Source of the DNA: an uncultured Oscillospiraceae bacterium
GTDB taxonomy: Bacteria; Bacillota; Clostridia; Oscillospirales; Oscillospiraceae
Length of the DNA stretch: 27,926 nt
Reading direction: 5' to 3'
NCBI GenBank assembly: GCA_934668285.1
Contig: CAKUNB010000003.1
Span: forward strand, 1 to 27,926
Part shown: piece by piece, positions 8,001-13,537 of the stretch
How positions within the stretch are numbered: the stretch's first letter is position 1
Layout of the letters: each line of letters starts with the position of its first letter
Translations under genes and position numbers: made by a program
Notes under the pieces: model-generated
Database searches by the model: none
What the model saw: the letters and a program-made list of their open reading frames with translations, nothing else
What the model was told of the DNA's origin: nothing

Positions 8001-10040
8001 CGGCGTGGTCTGCCATGCAAGAAGCGGATCGCTGCCGCAGCCGGTGTTGGTCTTGAATGCGTCGCCCAGCTCGGCGGCGATGCTCTTCATCTCCTCGGCG
8101 GTCTTTGCGGTAGTCTTGTCCGCGCCGACGCTTGCAACGCCCTCCACGCAGCCTTCCAGATAGAACAGGCTGCTGCCGTAAGCAGCGGGCTTGTTATTCG
8201 AGCTGACGCAGAGGATCGCGCCGAGGCGGTCATTGCCGGAAGCACCGCCGACCTTCGTAATCTTGCCGGTATTGTAGCAGTTGGAAACATACGGACCGTC
8301 GTTTGCCCAAGTGATGCCGCAGACCGCAATGCCGCCCGCAAAGCCGAGCGTGACGGTGATATCGCCGGTATTGTAGCAGTTGGTAATCTCGACCGTCTTG
8401 GTCGACTGACCGCCGCCGGCGATGCCGCCCGCATAGCTATGAGCCGTGACGTCCACTGCGCTGAAGCAGTTTTCGATCTTTGCGGGGCTTGCGGAGCTGC
8501 CGCTCAAATAACCAGCGATACCGCCTGCGCGCTTGCCCGTCGTGGTGACGGAGCCGGTCACGCCCAGATTCTTGATCACGGCGTTACCGGTCACGAGGCC
8601 GAACAGTCCCTGCTTGTTGCCGGTGTTGTCGTCGGCATTGTCGATGTTGATGTACAGGTTCTTAACGACATGGCCGTCGCCGTCAAAGGTGCCGGTGTAC
8701 TTCCCGGGGCGATCGTTCGCAGGAAGCAGATAAGTCCACGGGTTGTTGCCGATGGGCGTCCACGGCTTGCTCTCAAGGTCGATGTCCGCCGTCAGCTTCG
8801 CATTGAGGTCATACTGGCCGCCGTTGACCGCATTTGCAAACCAGCGCAGCTCGTCGGCCGTACCAATCAGATACACGTCTTCTTCCTGCGTGGGAGCGAC
8901 CGAGACGGTGCATTCTGCTTTCGCGTTTCCGCAGGTCGCGGTGATAGTAGCCGTACCGGCAGCGTGCGCGGTGACCGTGCCGTTTTCGACGGTGGCAATG
9001 TCCTCAGCAGAGGTCGTCCAAGTCACGGTCTTGTCCGCGGCATTGTCCGGCTCGACCGTTGCCGTCAGGGTCGCGGTTTCACCAAGCTTCAGAGACAGCT
9101 CGGTCTTGTCCAGCGTCACGCCGGTAGCGGGAACGTTCTGCGCTTCCTTCTCAAAGCGCACCGCAACGTCGTCGTAAGCGAAGTACGCAGGCTGGGAGAA
9201 GCCGTGGCCGTTGTCGCTGGAGCCGGTGATGTTAAATTCTACCTTCTGCACCTTGCCGAGGCCGGACAGGTCGAACTTCGTCCAGTCGAGGATGATGTTC
9301 TTCGGGCCGTTGCAAAGGAAGATGCTGGTCTCGCCGGTCTTGGCGCCGTCCGCGCCATAGCCGGTGGCGATCAGCTTGACCCAATCCGTCTCCTCAATCT
9401 TTCCGGTCAGGCCGTTGCCGTTAAGATAGCAGTTGACGGCATAGCAGATGTTGTTGACGTACATGTGGTCAATCACATGGGTTTCACCGTCTGCAAACGA
9501 GAAGGAGGGGAGGATCTGGCTGTCCGTGTTGCCGGAGTTGTCCTTGTAGCCGAAGTGCACGGCGAAGTTGTTGGAGCCGTTATGGCCGCCGCCCGTGCGC
9601 TTGAGGCCGGTCGTGTCCTTCTGGTAGACGGTCAACTGATTGTGGAAATCGCCGTAGGTGGTAAATTCGCCGGACACGTAGTTGGAAACGGCGTGACCGC
9701 CGCCCATATAGCAGTAGTTGTCCCAGCTCTTCGGAAGCGTGTGGGTCAGGCCGGTGTTGTTCGCGTCCGTCCAGGTATACGCCTTGCTGACATCCGTCGT
9801 GCCGTAGCCGTCCGGATAGAGCATCGTGCCGCCGTACTGCGGGTCGTCGATCAGGCTCGACCAGTCGGTCTTTCCGGCAAAATTCGTGCCGCCCTTGTAG
9901 TCGGCATCCTCGAAGGTCAGAACGCGCAGCTCATAATCCGGCGTCGTTTCCTCAGCGAAAACGGCGGTCGGCAGCAGCGAGCAGACCATCAGGACAGCCA
10001 GCACAAGCGCGAGCAGTCGTTTAGCAATCTTTGTTTGCAT
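2073..10040 (-). CDS. Giant secreted SLH protein with DUF4465, Big_2, GLUG and Cys-repeat arrays
   Basis: A 2655-aa protein. The start has AGGAG 10 nt upstream (plus 10051-10056) and a Sec signal peptide (residues 1-29, cut near VFA-EE). Domains in order: DUF4465-like (about 37-300, with the family's TFE...GGG and PAYFAYDDV features); Big_2 Ig-like (306-384); GLUG-repeat region (387-614, for example AGGIAGYLSG); a linker with one CxxC (about 680-700); a 700-residue central stretch I do not recognise; a carboxypeptidase-regulatory-like fold (1566-1617); a second GLUG region (1657-1957); eleven full Cys repeats of form PTCT...C..C plus a short one (about 2017-2467); three SLH repeats (2476-2655, each with a TRA/TRE-type motif). 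SLH repeats typically bind pyruvylated wall polysaccharide, so the protein should be displayed on the cell surface. It is second in the B12-riboswitch operon, 107 bp after the 846-aa gene, with no obvious terminator or strong promoter between. A binding or adhesive role is likely; the ligand is not shown by sequence. Confidence 0.93.
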   Translation of the reverse strand: MQTKIAKRLLALVLAVLMVCSLLPTAVFAEETTPDYELRVLTFEDADYKGGTNFAGKTDWSSLIDDPQYGGTMLYPDGYGTTDVSKAYTWTDANNTGLTHTLPKSWDNYCYMGGGHAVSNYVSGEFTTYGDFHNQLTVYQKDTTGLKRTGGGHNGSNNFAVHFGYKDNSGNTDSQILPSFSFADGETHVIDHMYVNNICYAVNCYLNGNGLTGKIEETDWVKLIATGYGADGAKTGETSIFLCNGPKNIILDWTKFDLSGLGKVQKVEFNITGSSDNGHGFSQPAYFAYDDVAVRFEKEAQNVPATGVTLDKTELSLKLGETATLTATVEPDNAADKTVTWTTSAEDIATVENGTVTAHAAGTATITATCGNAKAECTVSVAPTQEEDVYLIGTADELRWFANAVNGGQYDLNAKLTADIDLESKPWTPIGNNPWTYLLPANDRPGKYTGTFDGDGHVVKNLYINIDNADDNTGNKQGLFGLVTGNAVIKNLGVTGSVTTTGKRAGGIAGYLSGSSASPAKIENCFSAVDVTAHSYAGGIAGGGQSTKTVEITNCYNTGDITVTLGFAGGIAVCGITWANDGPYVSNCYNTGKITKVGGASGNDRLGAILCVSSNNKPAAYGSSLFYLEGCVEGVASVGADKTTAKTAEEMKSIAAELGDAFKTNTGCGSDPLLAWQTTPEHNFVKGVCENCGLREAPVLCEGVTDTEATVQTGKSYQLDALMDGEIFEDPTGAGLTYENYFYTVSSDGGESWSAEAGFEKALFGGVNKSLVQNTAGDYLYKFYARNEAGTSAKTWTLTLHVRDSVTANVNFYVGQDQNYKTNGNVYPKLELYKTAGIDEKQFDYVGWFVNGEGKTVYVYNPADYTIIDGETDYVEIDGVQYELHDYEEIKFTNSAFDAADETATASNTVVDNYNMFYATLSTGRYSTRGYGWNAETKAYDIYLGGQSLPLPMEKDIYGGGGNDIYLGVVSVYATTKNEKNEYFGVDDYHVEMIMPITGSMIHSGAPYTYTRFSSNYTAFPFLSWEAQNASLYNIYAYPTNTEKYMFNQLINQTTAPSYNVVTKNIKIANAVELDITVPTSAEFTLFFQYNNFNTRAVEPFETAVNAESGMTTYRYRISKSNPNYTWRLTDPTNTYVTKAGWLSSLSDKTEKTITFAENAPTDKKSHDFSKLGTQVITRDEADLQVFLSHSGFKSVSDTYRVRAYRMWELINSDTANIMAEPKFNIQVLQGNDADIKQVNGGNAEGNWIDVKPTGTDIVAVTYDAIDMYSTADDAGTHAGLFPATAPERTGVFVITSEAAGKADAVIRFNGGTTSNRGAEWDYNYDTWYYLDTDEAPTLDFTTTKGATASYAVVTTDAALNSTLSGWTELTADENGMFHASLLPFRTAKTLGGTVILKLTDSTGTSYRLARVAQMSVTVKNASNSGEPIMPGDKVTLSFDGLYRTVNKVAGIFNPLTYYLRYSNDKTEFNGTLAQYQQMDRASITVTLPTDIAFPEGADKTTYTISNGYIFGNMYAAVSPFDTLYNMTDTGVGTNFSAANISFVLSRLADIPVEVNTKVYYNVKLAPVDEAGNALSGLTVTLTDRDGNVLTAESDGTFNLGYGPYSYAVEQLGYVRTLGSFTLGSADAAEVENGVLTVKVTVRKAAENAWDGKTATEPKTDDNGVYLIATGAELAWFAQKVNGGSTKLSGILTADIDLAGYEWTPIGTSSKKFSGSFDGKNHTVDNLSIHYNDTRTVPPYCGLFGWVTGVNADNRARIENLTVNGTVVVGSPKSVSKAYSGGIIGRADYADLTNLHANVTVSVNRTSGNWDSVGGVVGAIYYDTNVVNCSNTGSISGWRYCAGIVGNIESGAKPSSVTGCVNTGTVTAGSHYAAGIVGNLSANCKVTACYSTGTVKAGGNYAAGIVGYAGKSEVTNCFNLGEIINNESFTYGSVIGTVSDANAVIKNLYYLDGSCVKGGIGSVKDEATQTATGKTAEEIANAAFVATMNTDLAEAAFTTGCTGTNHPILLWQLYTEHSFTQEIASDKLAKEATCLEPAYYYVKCDSCGTVNTDLTVAVGEALGHDLKDTVVEATCGKEGYTEHACTRCDYNYRDTFVKAPEHNYTVEVTKEASCTESGLKTYTCSKCGDTYTEMVEKLAHNYEAVVTEPTCTAAGYTTHTCSVCKHSYVDTIVAATGHSYTSEITKAATCTETGVETFTCSKCNDSYTRAIEKLAHDYKSEVTAPTCTAMGYTTHTCSVCGDSYIDSIVKAKGHEYESKLVAPTCDKMGYTEFTCKNCGESYRAAYIPAKEHNYKAEVTTEPTCTAEGVKTFTCADCGKSYTEPVAKLAHDYKTEVTAPTCLGYGYTTNTCKHCGYAYISAIANPTGHTEVVDAAVEATCTETGLTEGKHCSVCEEVLVAQEVVPAKGHTEVEDKAVEATCTETGLTAGKHCSVCNEVLVKQETVPAKGHTFENGVCTVCGAADPDYVPEWVNPFKDVKENDWFYDGVKFASRNGLFNGTSADTFSPDDAMTRAMLVTVLWRLDGKTEATKASSFVDVAANEYYAEAVAWAAENGIVNGVDSKHFAPEEEVTREQIAAILFRYAAKKGVDTAKRAELNAFPDANKVSSYAKEAMAWANAEGLINGTKEGAQTLLAPTGTATRAQVALILMRYAEK
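2640..3990 (-). repeat. Eleven-unit Cys-repeat array within the giant SLH gene
   Basis: Each unit of about 40 residues has the pattern [PA][TS]C-x(12-15)-C-x2-C followed by Tyr or Val, then a Gly-His or Glu-His start of the next unit. Examples are EPTCTAAGYTTHTCSVC and APTCTAMGYTTHTCSVC. Three cysteines and a His per unit would suit metal binding or disulphide stapling, but neither is proven. At the DNA level units have diverged, except the last two (near 2700-2900), which are close copies. Confidence 0.85.
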
Positions 10041-10147
10041 TCGATCAATTCTCCTTTTTACAAATTCGTATATTCAAAGCCGCCAAAGCGGCAGAAGCAA
10101 AAGTAAGTCACGACAATGCCGTGAATCGGTAAGTCGCCGATAGTGCT
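10041..10147. other. Spacer between the two leftward SLH genes
   Basis: A 107-bp gap holding the ribosome-binding site of the downstream 2655-aa gene (plus 10051-10056). A small GCCGC/GCGGC hairpin lies near 10075-10095 and is followed only by TTTG on the minus strand. I see no convincing terminator or promoter, so co-transcription of the two genes is the simplest reading. Confidence 0.5.
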
Positions 10148-12688
10148 TTATTTTACGATACTTTGTGCATAGCGCGCGAGAATGGTCGCGACCTGCGCAC
10201 GGGTGGCGCTGGCTTGGGGGGCGAGGTAGGTGCGGCCGCTTTCACTCGTGCCCTGAATCAGTCCGGCGGCGTTGGCCCACGCAAGGGCCTCCCTTGCGTA
10301 GCCGCTGACGCTGCCCGCGTCCGGATAGGCGCTCAGGTCGGCGCGGTTTGTGGTGTCCACGCCCTTCTTCGTCGCATAGCGGTACAGAATTGCCGCAATT
10401 TGCTCACGCGTGACCTCGTCATTCGGCGCAAAATGCGTCGCGTCCGTGCCGTTGACGATGCCGTTTTCCGCCGCCCACGCGACCGGCTCGGCATAGTACT
10501 GCTTGGCGGGAACGTCGACAAAGCCGAGCGGCTTGCCGGGCTTGGTTCTGCCGTCGAGCCGCCAGAGGACGGTGACGAGCATGGCGCGGGTCATCGGCTG
10601 CTCCGGACTGAAGGTGTCGACCTCCGTGCCGTTGAACAGCGCGTTTTCGTTGGCGAATTTCACGCCCGCGTAGAACCAGTCCGAGGGCCTGACGTCCTTG
10701 AACGGGTTGACCCACGGCGTTTCCGGCTCGACGTAATTCGGATCCTTCGCGCCGCAGACGGCGCAGACGCCCTTTTCAAACCGATGCCCCAGCGCGGGGA
10801 CGGTCTCTTGCTTCTTTATAATCGTATTGCAAACGGAGCAATGGCTACCTTCCGTCAGACCGCTTTCGGTGCAAGTCGCGGGAACTGCCGCATCGGTCAC
10901 TTCCGTATGACCCTTCGCGGGGACGGTCTCTTGCTTCTTTATAATCGTACTGCAAACAGAGCAATGTTTGCCCTCGGTCAAGCCGCTTTCAGTGCAAGTC
11001 GCGGGAACTGCCGCGTCGGTCACTTCGGTATGTCCGTTCGCGGCGACGATTTTCTGCTCTTTTATAATAGTATTGCAAACGGAGCAATGGCTGCCTTCCG
11101 TCAGACCGCTTTCAGTGCAAGTCGCGGGAACTGCCGCATCGGTCACTTCGGTATGTCCGTTCGCGGGGACGGTTTTCTGCTCTACAATAATCGTTTTACA
11201 AACCGAGCAATGCTTGCCCTCGGTCAGGCCGGTCTTGGTGCAAGTCGGCTCGACGGCAGCATCCGTCACTACGGTGTGCGCCGTCTTTCCCGTCGTCTCC
11301 TGCCGCTCGGTGCCGCAGAGCTTACAGGTATAGAGCTTTACGCCCTCCTGCGCGCAGGTGCTCTCGCGGAGCGTGACGCCGCCGTCCCACGTGTGCTCGC
11401 CGGAGCACAGGACGGTGAGCTTCGCCGTCGCCGGAGCAAGACGCGCGTCCGCCGTTCCCACATTGTTGTCCAGTCCCAGCAGATAATACACGCCCGGCGT
11501 GAGGTTCGACGTGTCGAACGTATAGGTTCCGTCGCCGTTTTCGCTGTTCAGGTCGGCGAGCGGGGCTTCCCAGCCGGCGTTGTACAGCCGGACCGACAGG
11601 CTGTTAATCGGGTCGAATTGCTCGCTGCCGCCGTCGGACACGGATTTCGTGTCGTATTTCAGCGTTTTCAGCGTCAGCGCTTCGCCCGCCGTCACCGCAT
11701 AGCCGTCCTTGTCAAAGCAGGTAAACGCGCCGCCGTCGTTCCAGAAGTTCCAGTCGGAGAACAGCGCAACGTCGATCGTGTCGCCGTCGGACAGGAGAAT
11801 GTAGTCCGCCGTCGCGCCCCAGCCCGGCCCCATCAGGGGATAGACGTGGTTGCGGTAGTACATGAGGTTTTCGTCGTGCCCCCAGAATTTGTGCATATAC
11901 ATGGACGTACTGCTGCCGGAGATTTCCAGCGCCGCCTTGCCCGTGTCGTCGTAGCTGCCGTTGAGGAAGTCGGCAACACCGCTGCCGTCGCCGGTATACT
12001 CCAGCAGGCCGGAGGTGCCCTTGCCGCAGCCGCTCTCCGGAATGCCGAGGTAGTAGCGCTCCAGCAGATAGATGTAAAGGTGAAGCGCCGTCGGGCGCTC
12101 GACGATCCGGTCGTCGATATAGCCGCCGCTGCCGTCTCTGGTATGGTAGCGGTTATAGTCGCTCAGACCGTAGCTTTCCAGCGGAAAATACGGCACATCT
12201 ACCGCCAGATAGGCCAGTACTGTGCCGTCGCTGCCAAGCAGCGGAGCGCCGTCGTTCGAGATCGTGACATACACGCGGACGCTGCTCTGATTGGTTTCGT
12301 CATAATCATATTGACTTTCGTCGCCCTGGGAGGCCGCCTCGACCGTCAGGCGAACCGCCGCCGACGCGCTGCCGCCGCCCTCGCAGGCTGCGGTGACGGT
12401 AAGGCTGTAGCTGCCGGCGGACTGCGCGGTGAAGGACAGAACGCCGTCCTTGAGCGCGATCATCGTCGTTCCTTCCGCGCCCTCGGTCAGCGTATAGGTA
12501 TAGGTCATGGCGTGCCCGTTCGGGTCGGTAAAGACGTCGGCCAGCGGGAGCGTATAAAGTGCGCCCGTGGTGATCGTTTTCGCCTCCGGCGCGGCGACGG
12601 TAATGCCGCAGCCTGCGGCAAAGGCCGCCGGAAGCATCGATACCAGCAGCGCCAGCACAAGAAGGAGGCTGAAAATCCGCAGCTTCAT
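10148..12688 (-). CDS. Secreted SLH protein with DUF4430-like region and Cys repeats, first gene of the leftward B12 operon
   Basis: An 846-aa protein. The ATG at 12688 is preferred over an upstream in-frame ATG at 12847: AAGGA lies about 8 nt upstream, the product then starts with a clean signal peptide (1-25), and the longer form would run through the terminator hairpin. Order: Ig-like segment (about 26-120); a DUF4430-like region (136-324) with YVTISN, PTALHLYIYLLE and the closing ADYILLSDGDTIDV, which resembles the LxDGDxI ending of transcobalamin-C-like domains; a beta-rich segment (325-430); five full Cys repeats plus a short one (431-648), four of them near-identical; three SLH repeats (655-846). 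It lies directly behind a cobalamin riboswitch and terminator, so it should be expressed when B12 is scarce. Likely role (inferred): wall-anchored corrinoid-binding or scaffold protein. The DUF4430 assignment rests on pattern only and is less certain than in the other proteins here. Confidence 0.92.
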   Translation of the reverse strand: MKLRIFSLLLVLALLVSMLPAAFAAGCGITVAAPEAKTITTGALYTLPLADVFTDPNGHAMTYTYTLTEGAEGTTMIALKDGVLSFTAQSAGSYSLTVTAACEGGGSASAAVRLTVEAASQGDESQYDYDETNQSSVRVYVTISNDGAPLLGSDGTVLAYLAVDVPYFPLESYGLSDYNRYHTRDGSGGYIDDRIVERPTALHLYIYLLERYYLGIPESGCGKGTSGLLEYTGDGSGVADFLNGSYDDTGKAALEISGSSTSMYMHKFWGHDENLMYYRNHVYPLMGPGWGATADYILLSDGDTIDVALFSDWNFWNDGGAFTCFDKDGYAVTAGEALTLKTLKYDTKSVSDGGSEQFDPINSLSVRLYNAGWEAPLADLNSENGDGTYTFDTSNLTPGVYYLLGLDNNVGTADARLAPATAKLTVLCSGEHTWDGGVTLRESTCAQEGVKLYTCKLCGTERQETTGKTAHTVVTDAAVEPTCTKTGLTEGKHCSVCKTIIVEQKTVPANGHTEVTDAAVPATCTESGLTEGSHCSVCNTIIKEQKIVAANGHTEVTDAAVPATCTESGLTEGKHCSVCSTIIKKQETVPAKGHTEVTDAAVPATCTESGLTEGSHCSVCNTIIKKQETVPALGHRFEKGVCAVCGAKDPNYVEPETPWVNPFKDVRPSDWFYAGVKFANENALFNGTEVDTFSPEQPMTRAMLVTVLWRLDGRTKPGKPLGFVDVPAKQYYAEPVAWAAENGIVNGTDATHFAPNDEVTREQIAAILYRYATKKGVDTTNRADLSAYPDAGSVSGYAREALAWANAAGLIQGTSESGRTYLAPQASATRAQVATILARYAQSIVK
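10790..11282 (-). repeat. Four 123-bp tandem repeats coding for Cys-repeat units
   Basis: The same nucleotide phrase (cggtctcttg or the variant cgrttttctg) recurs at 10801, 10924, 11047 and 11170, exactly 123 bp (41 codons) apart. The units differ at few positions, so the array is recent or homogenised and could expand or contract in frame. The units encode ATCTESGLTEG-x-HCSVC. Confidence 0.9.
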
Positions 12689-12747
12689 GGTCACATTCCT
12701 TTCTGCATTCGTTATCCCACGCCCGAAGGCAAAAAAACATAATTTTC

Positions 12748-12781
12748 CCTTGGCAGACCGGCGGCACCCGGTCTGCCAAGG
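12748..12781 (-). other. Second strong hairpin in the riboswitch-controlled leader
   Basis: CCTTGGCAGACCGG pairs exactly with CCGGTCTGCCAAGG around a 6-nt loop. It lies between the riboswitch terminator and the ATG at 12688. On the minus strand T7 follows only after about 9 nt (plus 12731-12737), which is not canonical for an intrinsic terminator. It may stabilise the mRNA 5' end or act as a second, weaker attenuator. Confidence 0.55.
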
Positions 12782-12789
12782 CTCAGAGG

Positions 12790-12840
12790 AAAATATAAAA
12801 ATCGGTTGAGAGGATAGGCAAACTATCCCCTCAACCGATT
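12790..12840 (-). terminator. Attenuator of the leftward cobalamin riboswitch
   Basis: On the minus strand AATCGGTTGAGGGGATAG (12823-12840) pairs over 18 bp with CTATCCTCTCAACCGATT (12800-12817), with one G-U pair and a 5-nt loop. TTTATATTTT follows. It starts about 20 nt after the B12 box, the normal position for the expression platform of a transcription-terminating riboswitch. Confidence 0.9.
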
Positions 12841-12847
12841 CGGGCAA

Positions 12848-13062
12848 AGTAACATCTCACAGTAGGTCTTCTGAGTTGCGCCTGTGCGGAGCGTGAAGCA
12901 TCCACGCGTCTGCTGCCCTGCCTTCTCAGGAGCGCGTCCCAATGGCCGGCTTTCGCCGACGGACAGCAGTCTCAGCGCTCACAGCGACGGTGATCCAAGG
13001 AGCGACGCACGCTCCACCGGGGTACTAACCCCCGTTCCCTTGTTTACCAACGCGCCTGACAG
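12848..13062 (-). promoter_or_regulatory. Cobalamin riboswitch controlling the leftward SLH operon
   Basis: Read on the minus strand, the conserved cobalamin aptamer parts appear in order: GGGAAC followed by a GGGG/CCCC helix and GGTGGAGCG (about 13000-13040); CGCTGTGAG (near 12978-12990); GGCCATTGGGA and GAGAAGGC (near 12925-12955); and a B12-box-like CTCAGAAGACCTACT (12861-12875). A terminator hairpin follows at once. Adenosyl- or methylcobalamin binding is known to turn such genes off. The two halves of the P3-P6 core differ somewhat from consensus, so the exact ligand preference is open. Confidence 0.9.
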
Positions 13063-13120
13063 ACGAGCCTGCCGTTGCGGCCACGCGGTCTCTGCAAGCC
13101 AATATTCCATTCTCGCCTTG

Positions 13121-13149
13121 ATTATAACGACAGTGCGGGCATTTGTCAA
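13121..13149 (-). promoter_or_regulatory. Leftward consensus promoter
   Basis: On the minus strand TTGACA (plus 13144-13149) and TATAAT (plus 13121-13126) are 17 nt apart, a perfect sigma-A consensus. Transcription should start near 13114, just upstream of the minus-strand riboswitch. Confidence 0.93.
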
Positions 13150-13201
13150 TACAATTCCGTACAATTATATCGAAAAATCGTTCGACCTTCTCCGCACAGG
13201 C

Positions 13202-13230
13202 TTGACATCCCGCGCCGCGGTTGCTATACT
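13202..13230 (+). promoter_or_regulatory. Rightward consensus promoter
   Basis: TTGACA (13202-13207) and TATACT (13225-13230) are 17 nt apart. Transcription should start near 13237, directly at the 5' end of the plus-strand riboswitch. It is back to back with the leftward promoter, with the two -35 boxes 52 bp apart and room for a shared regulator between them, although I recognise no operator. Confidence 0.93.
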
Positions 13231-13239
13231 TAATTTCAA

Positions 13240-13430
13240 TAGAATAGGCGTAGAGTGCCGTCGTCTCCGCATGGGAGGCGGCGGAGAATAGGAAATCGGG
13301 TGCAAGCCCCGAACGGTACCGCCGCTGTGATCGCGGAGGCCGTGCGCAGGGACGAAAGTCCGCCATTGGGAAACCGAGAAGGCCGCGCACGCGCCGTCGA
13401 TGCGACAGTCAGAAGACCTGCTCCGCGCCG
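13240..13430 (+). promoter_or_regulatory. Cobalamin riboswitch controlling the rightward operon
   Basis: The cobalamin aptamer core is clear: GGAAATCGGGTGCAAGCCCC (about 13290-13309), ACGGTACCGCCGCTGTGATC (13311-13335), GCCATTGGGAAACCGAGAAGGC (13362-13383) and the B12 box AGTCAGAAGACCTGC (13407-13421). An intrinsic terminator follows 55 nt later. The 5' boundary is an estimate from the promoter. Confidence 0.96.
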
Positions 13431-13475
13431 CCTCGGCCCGCACAGCGGCGCGAGGCAGATTTGTTGACCGAAATC

Positions 13476-13508
13476 GGGGGCTGCAGGCATGGTTTGCAGC
13501 CCCTTTTT
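13476..13508 (+). terminator. Attenuator of the rightward cobalamin riboswitch
   Basis: GGGGCTGCA (13477-13485) pairs with TGCAGCCCC (13495-13503) and is followed by TTTTT (13504-13508). It sits between the B12 box and the ATG at 13538, so ligand binding is expected to stop transcription before the operon. Confidence 0.92.
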
Positions 13509-13537
13509 GCTGTATTGCCTTGGGAAGGAGGAGCGGA

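Noticed and set aside
10790..11282. Regular repeats that could suggest a CRISPR array
   Set aside because: The units are contiguous 123-bp copies without unique spacers and translate into a conserved Cys repeat in frame.
7995..12742. Long plus-strand open frames (703 and 859 codons) opposite the SLH genes
   Set aside because: Same reasons: antisense shadow composition, no start signals, no domains.
13400..13537. Upstream in-frame start for the DUF4430 protein
   Set aside because: It would lie within the riboswitch B12 box and terminator, and the ATG at 13538 has a strong ribosome-binding site and signal peptide.
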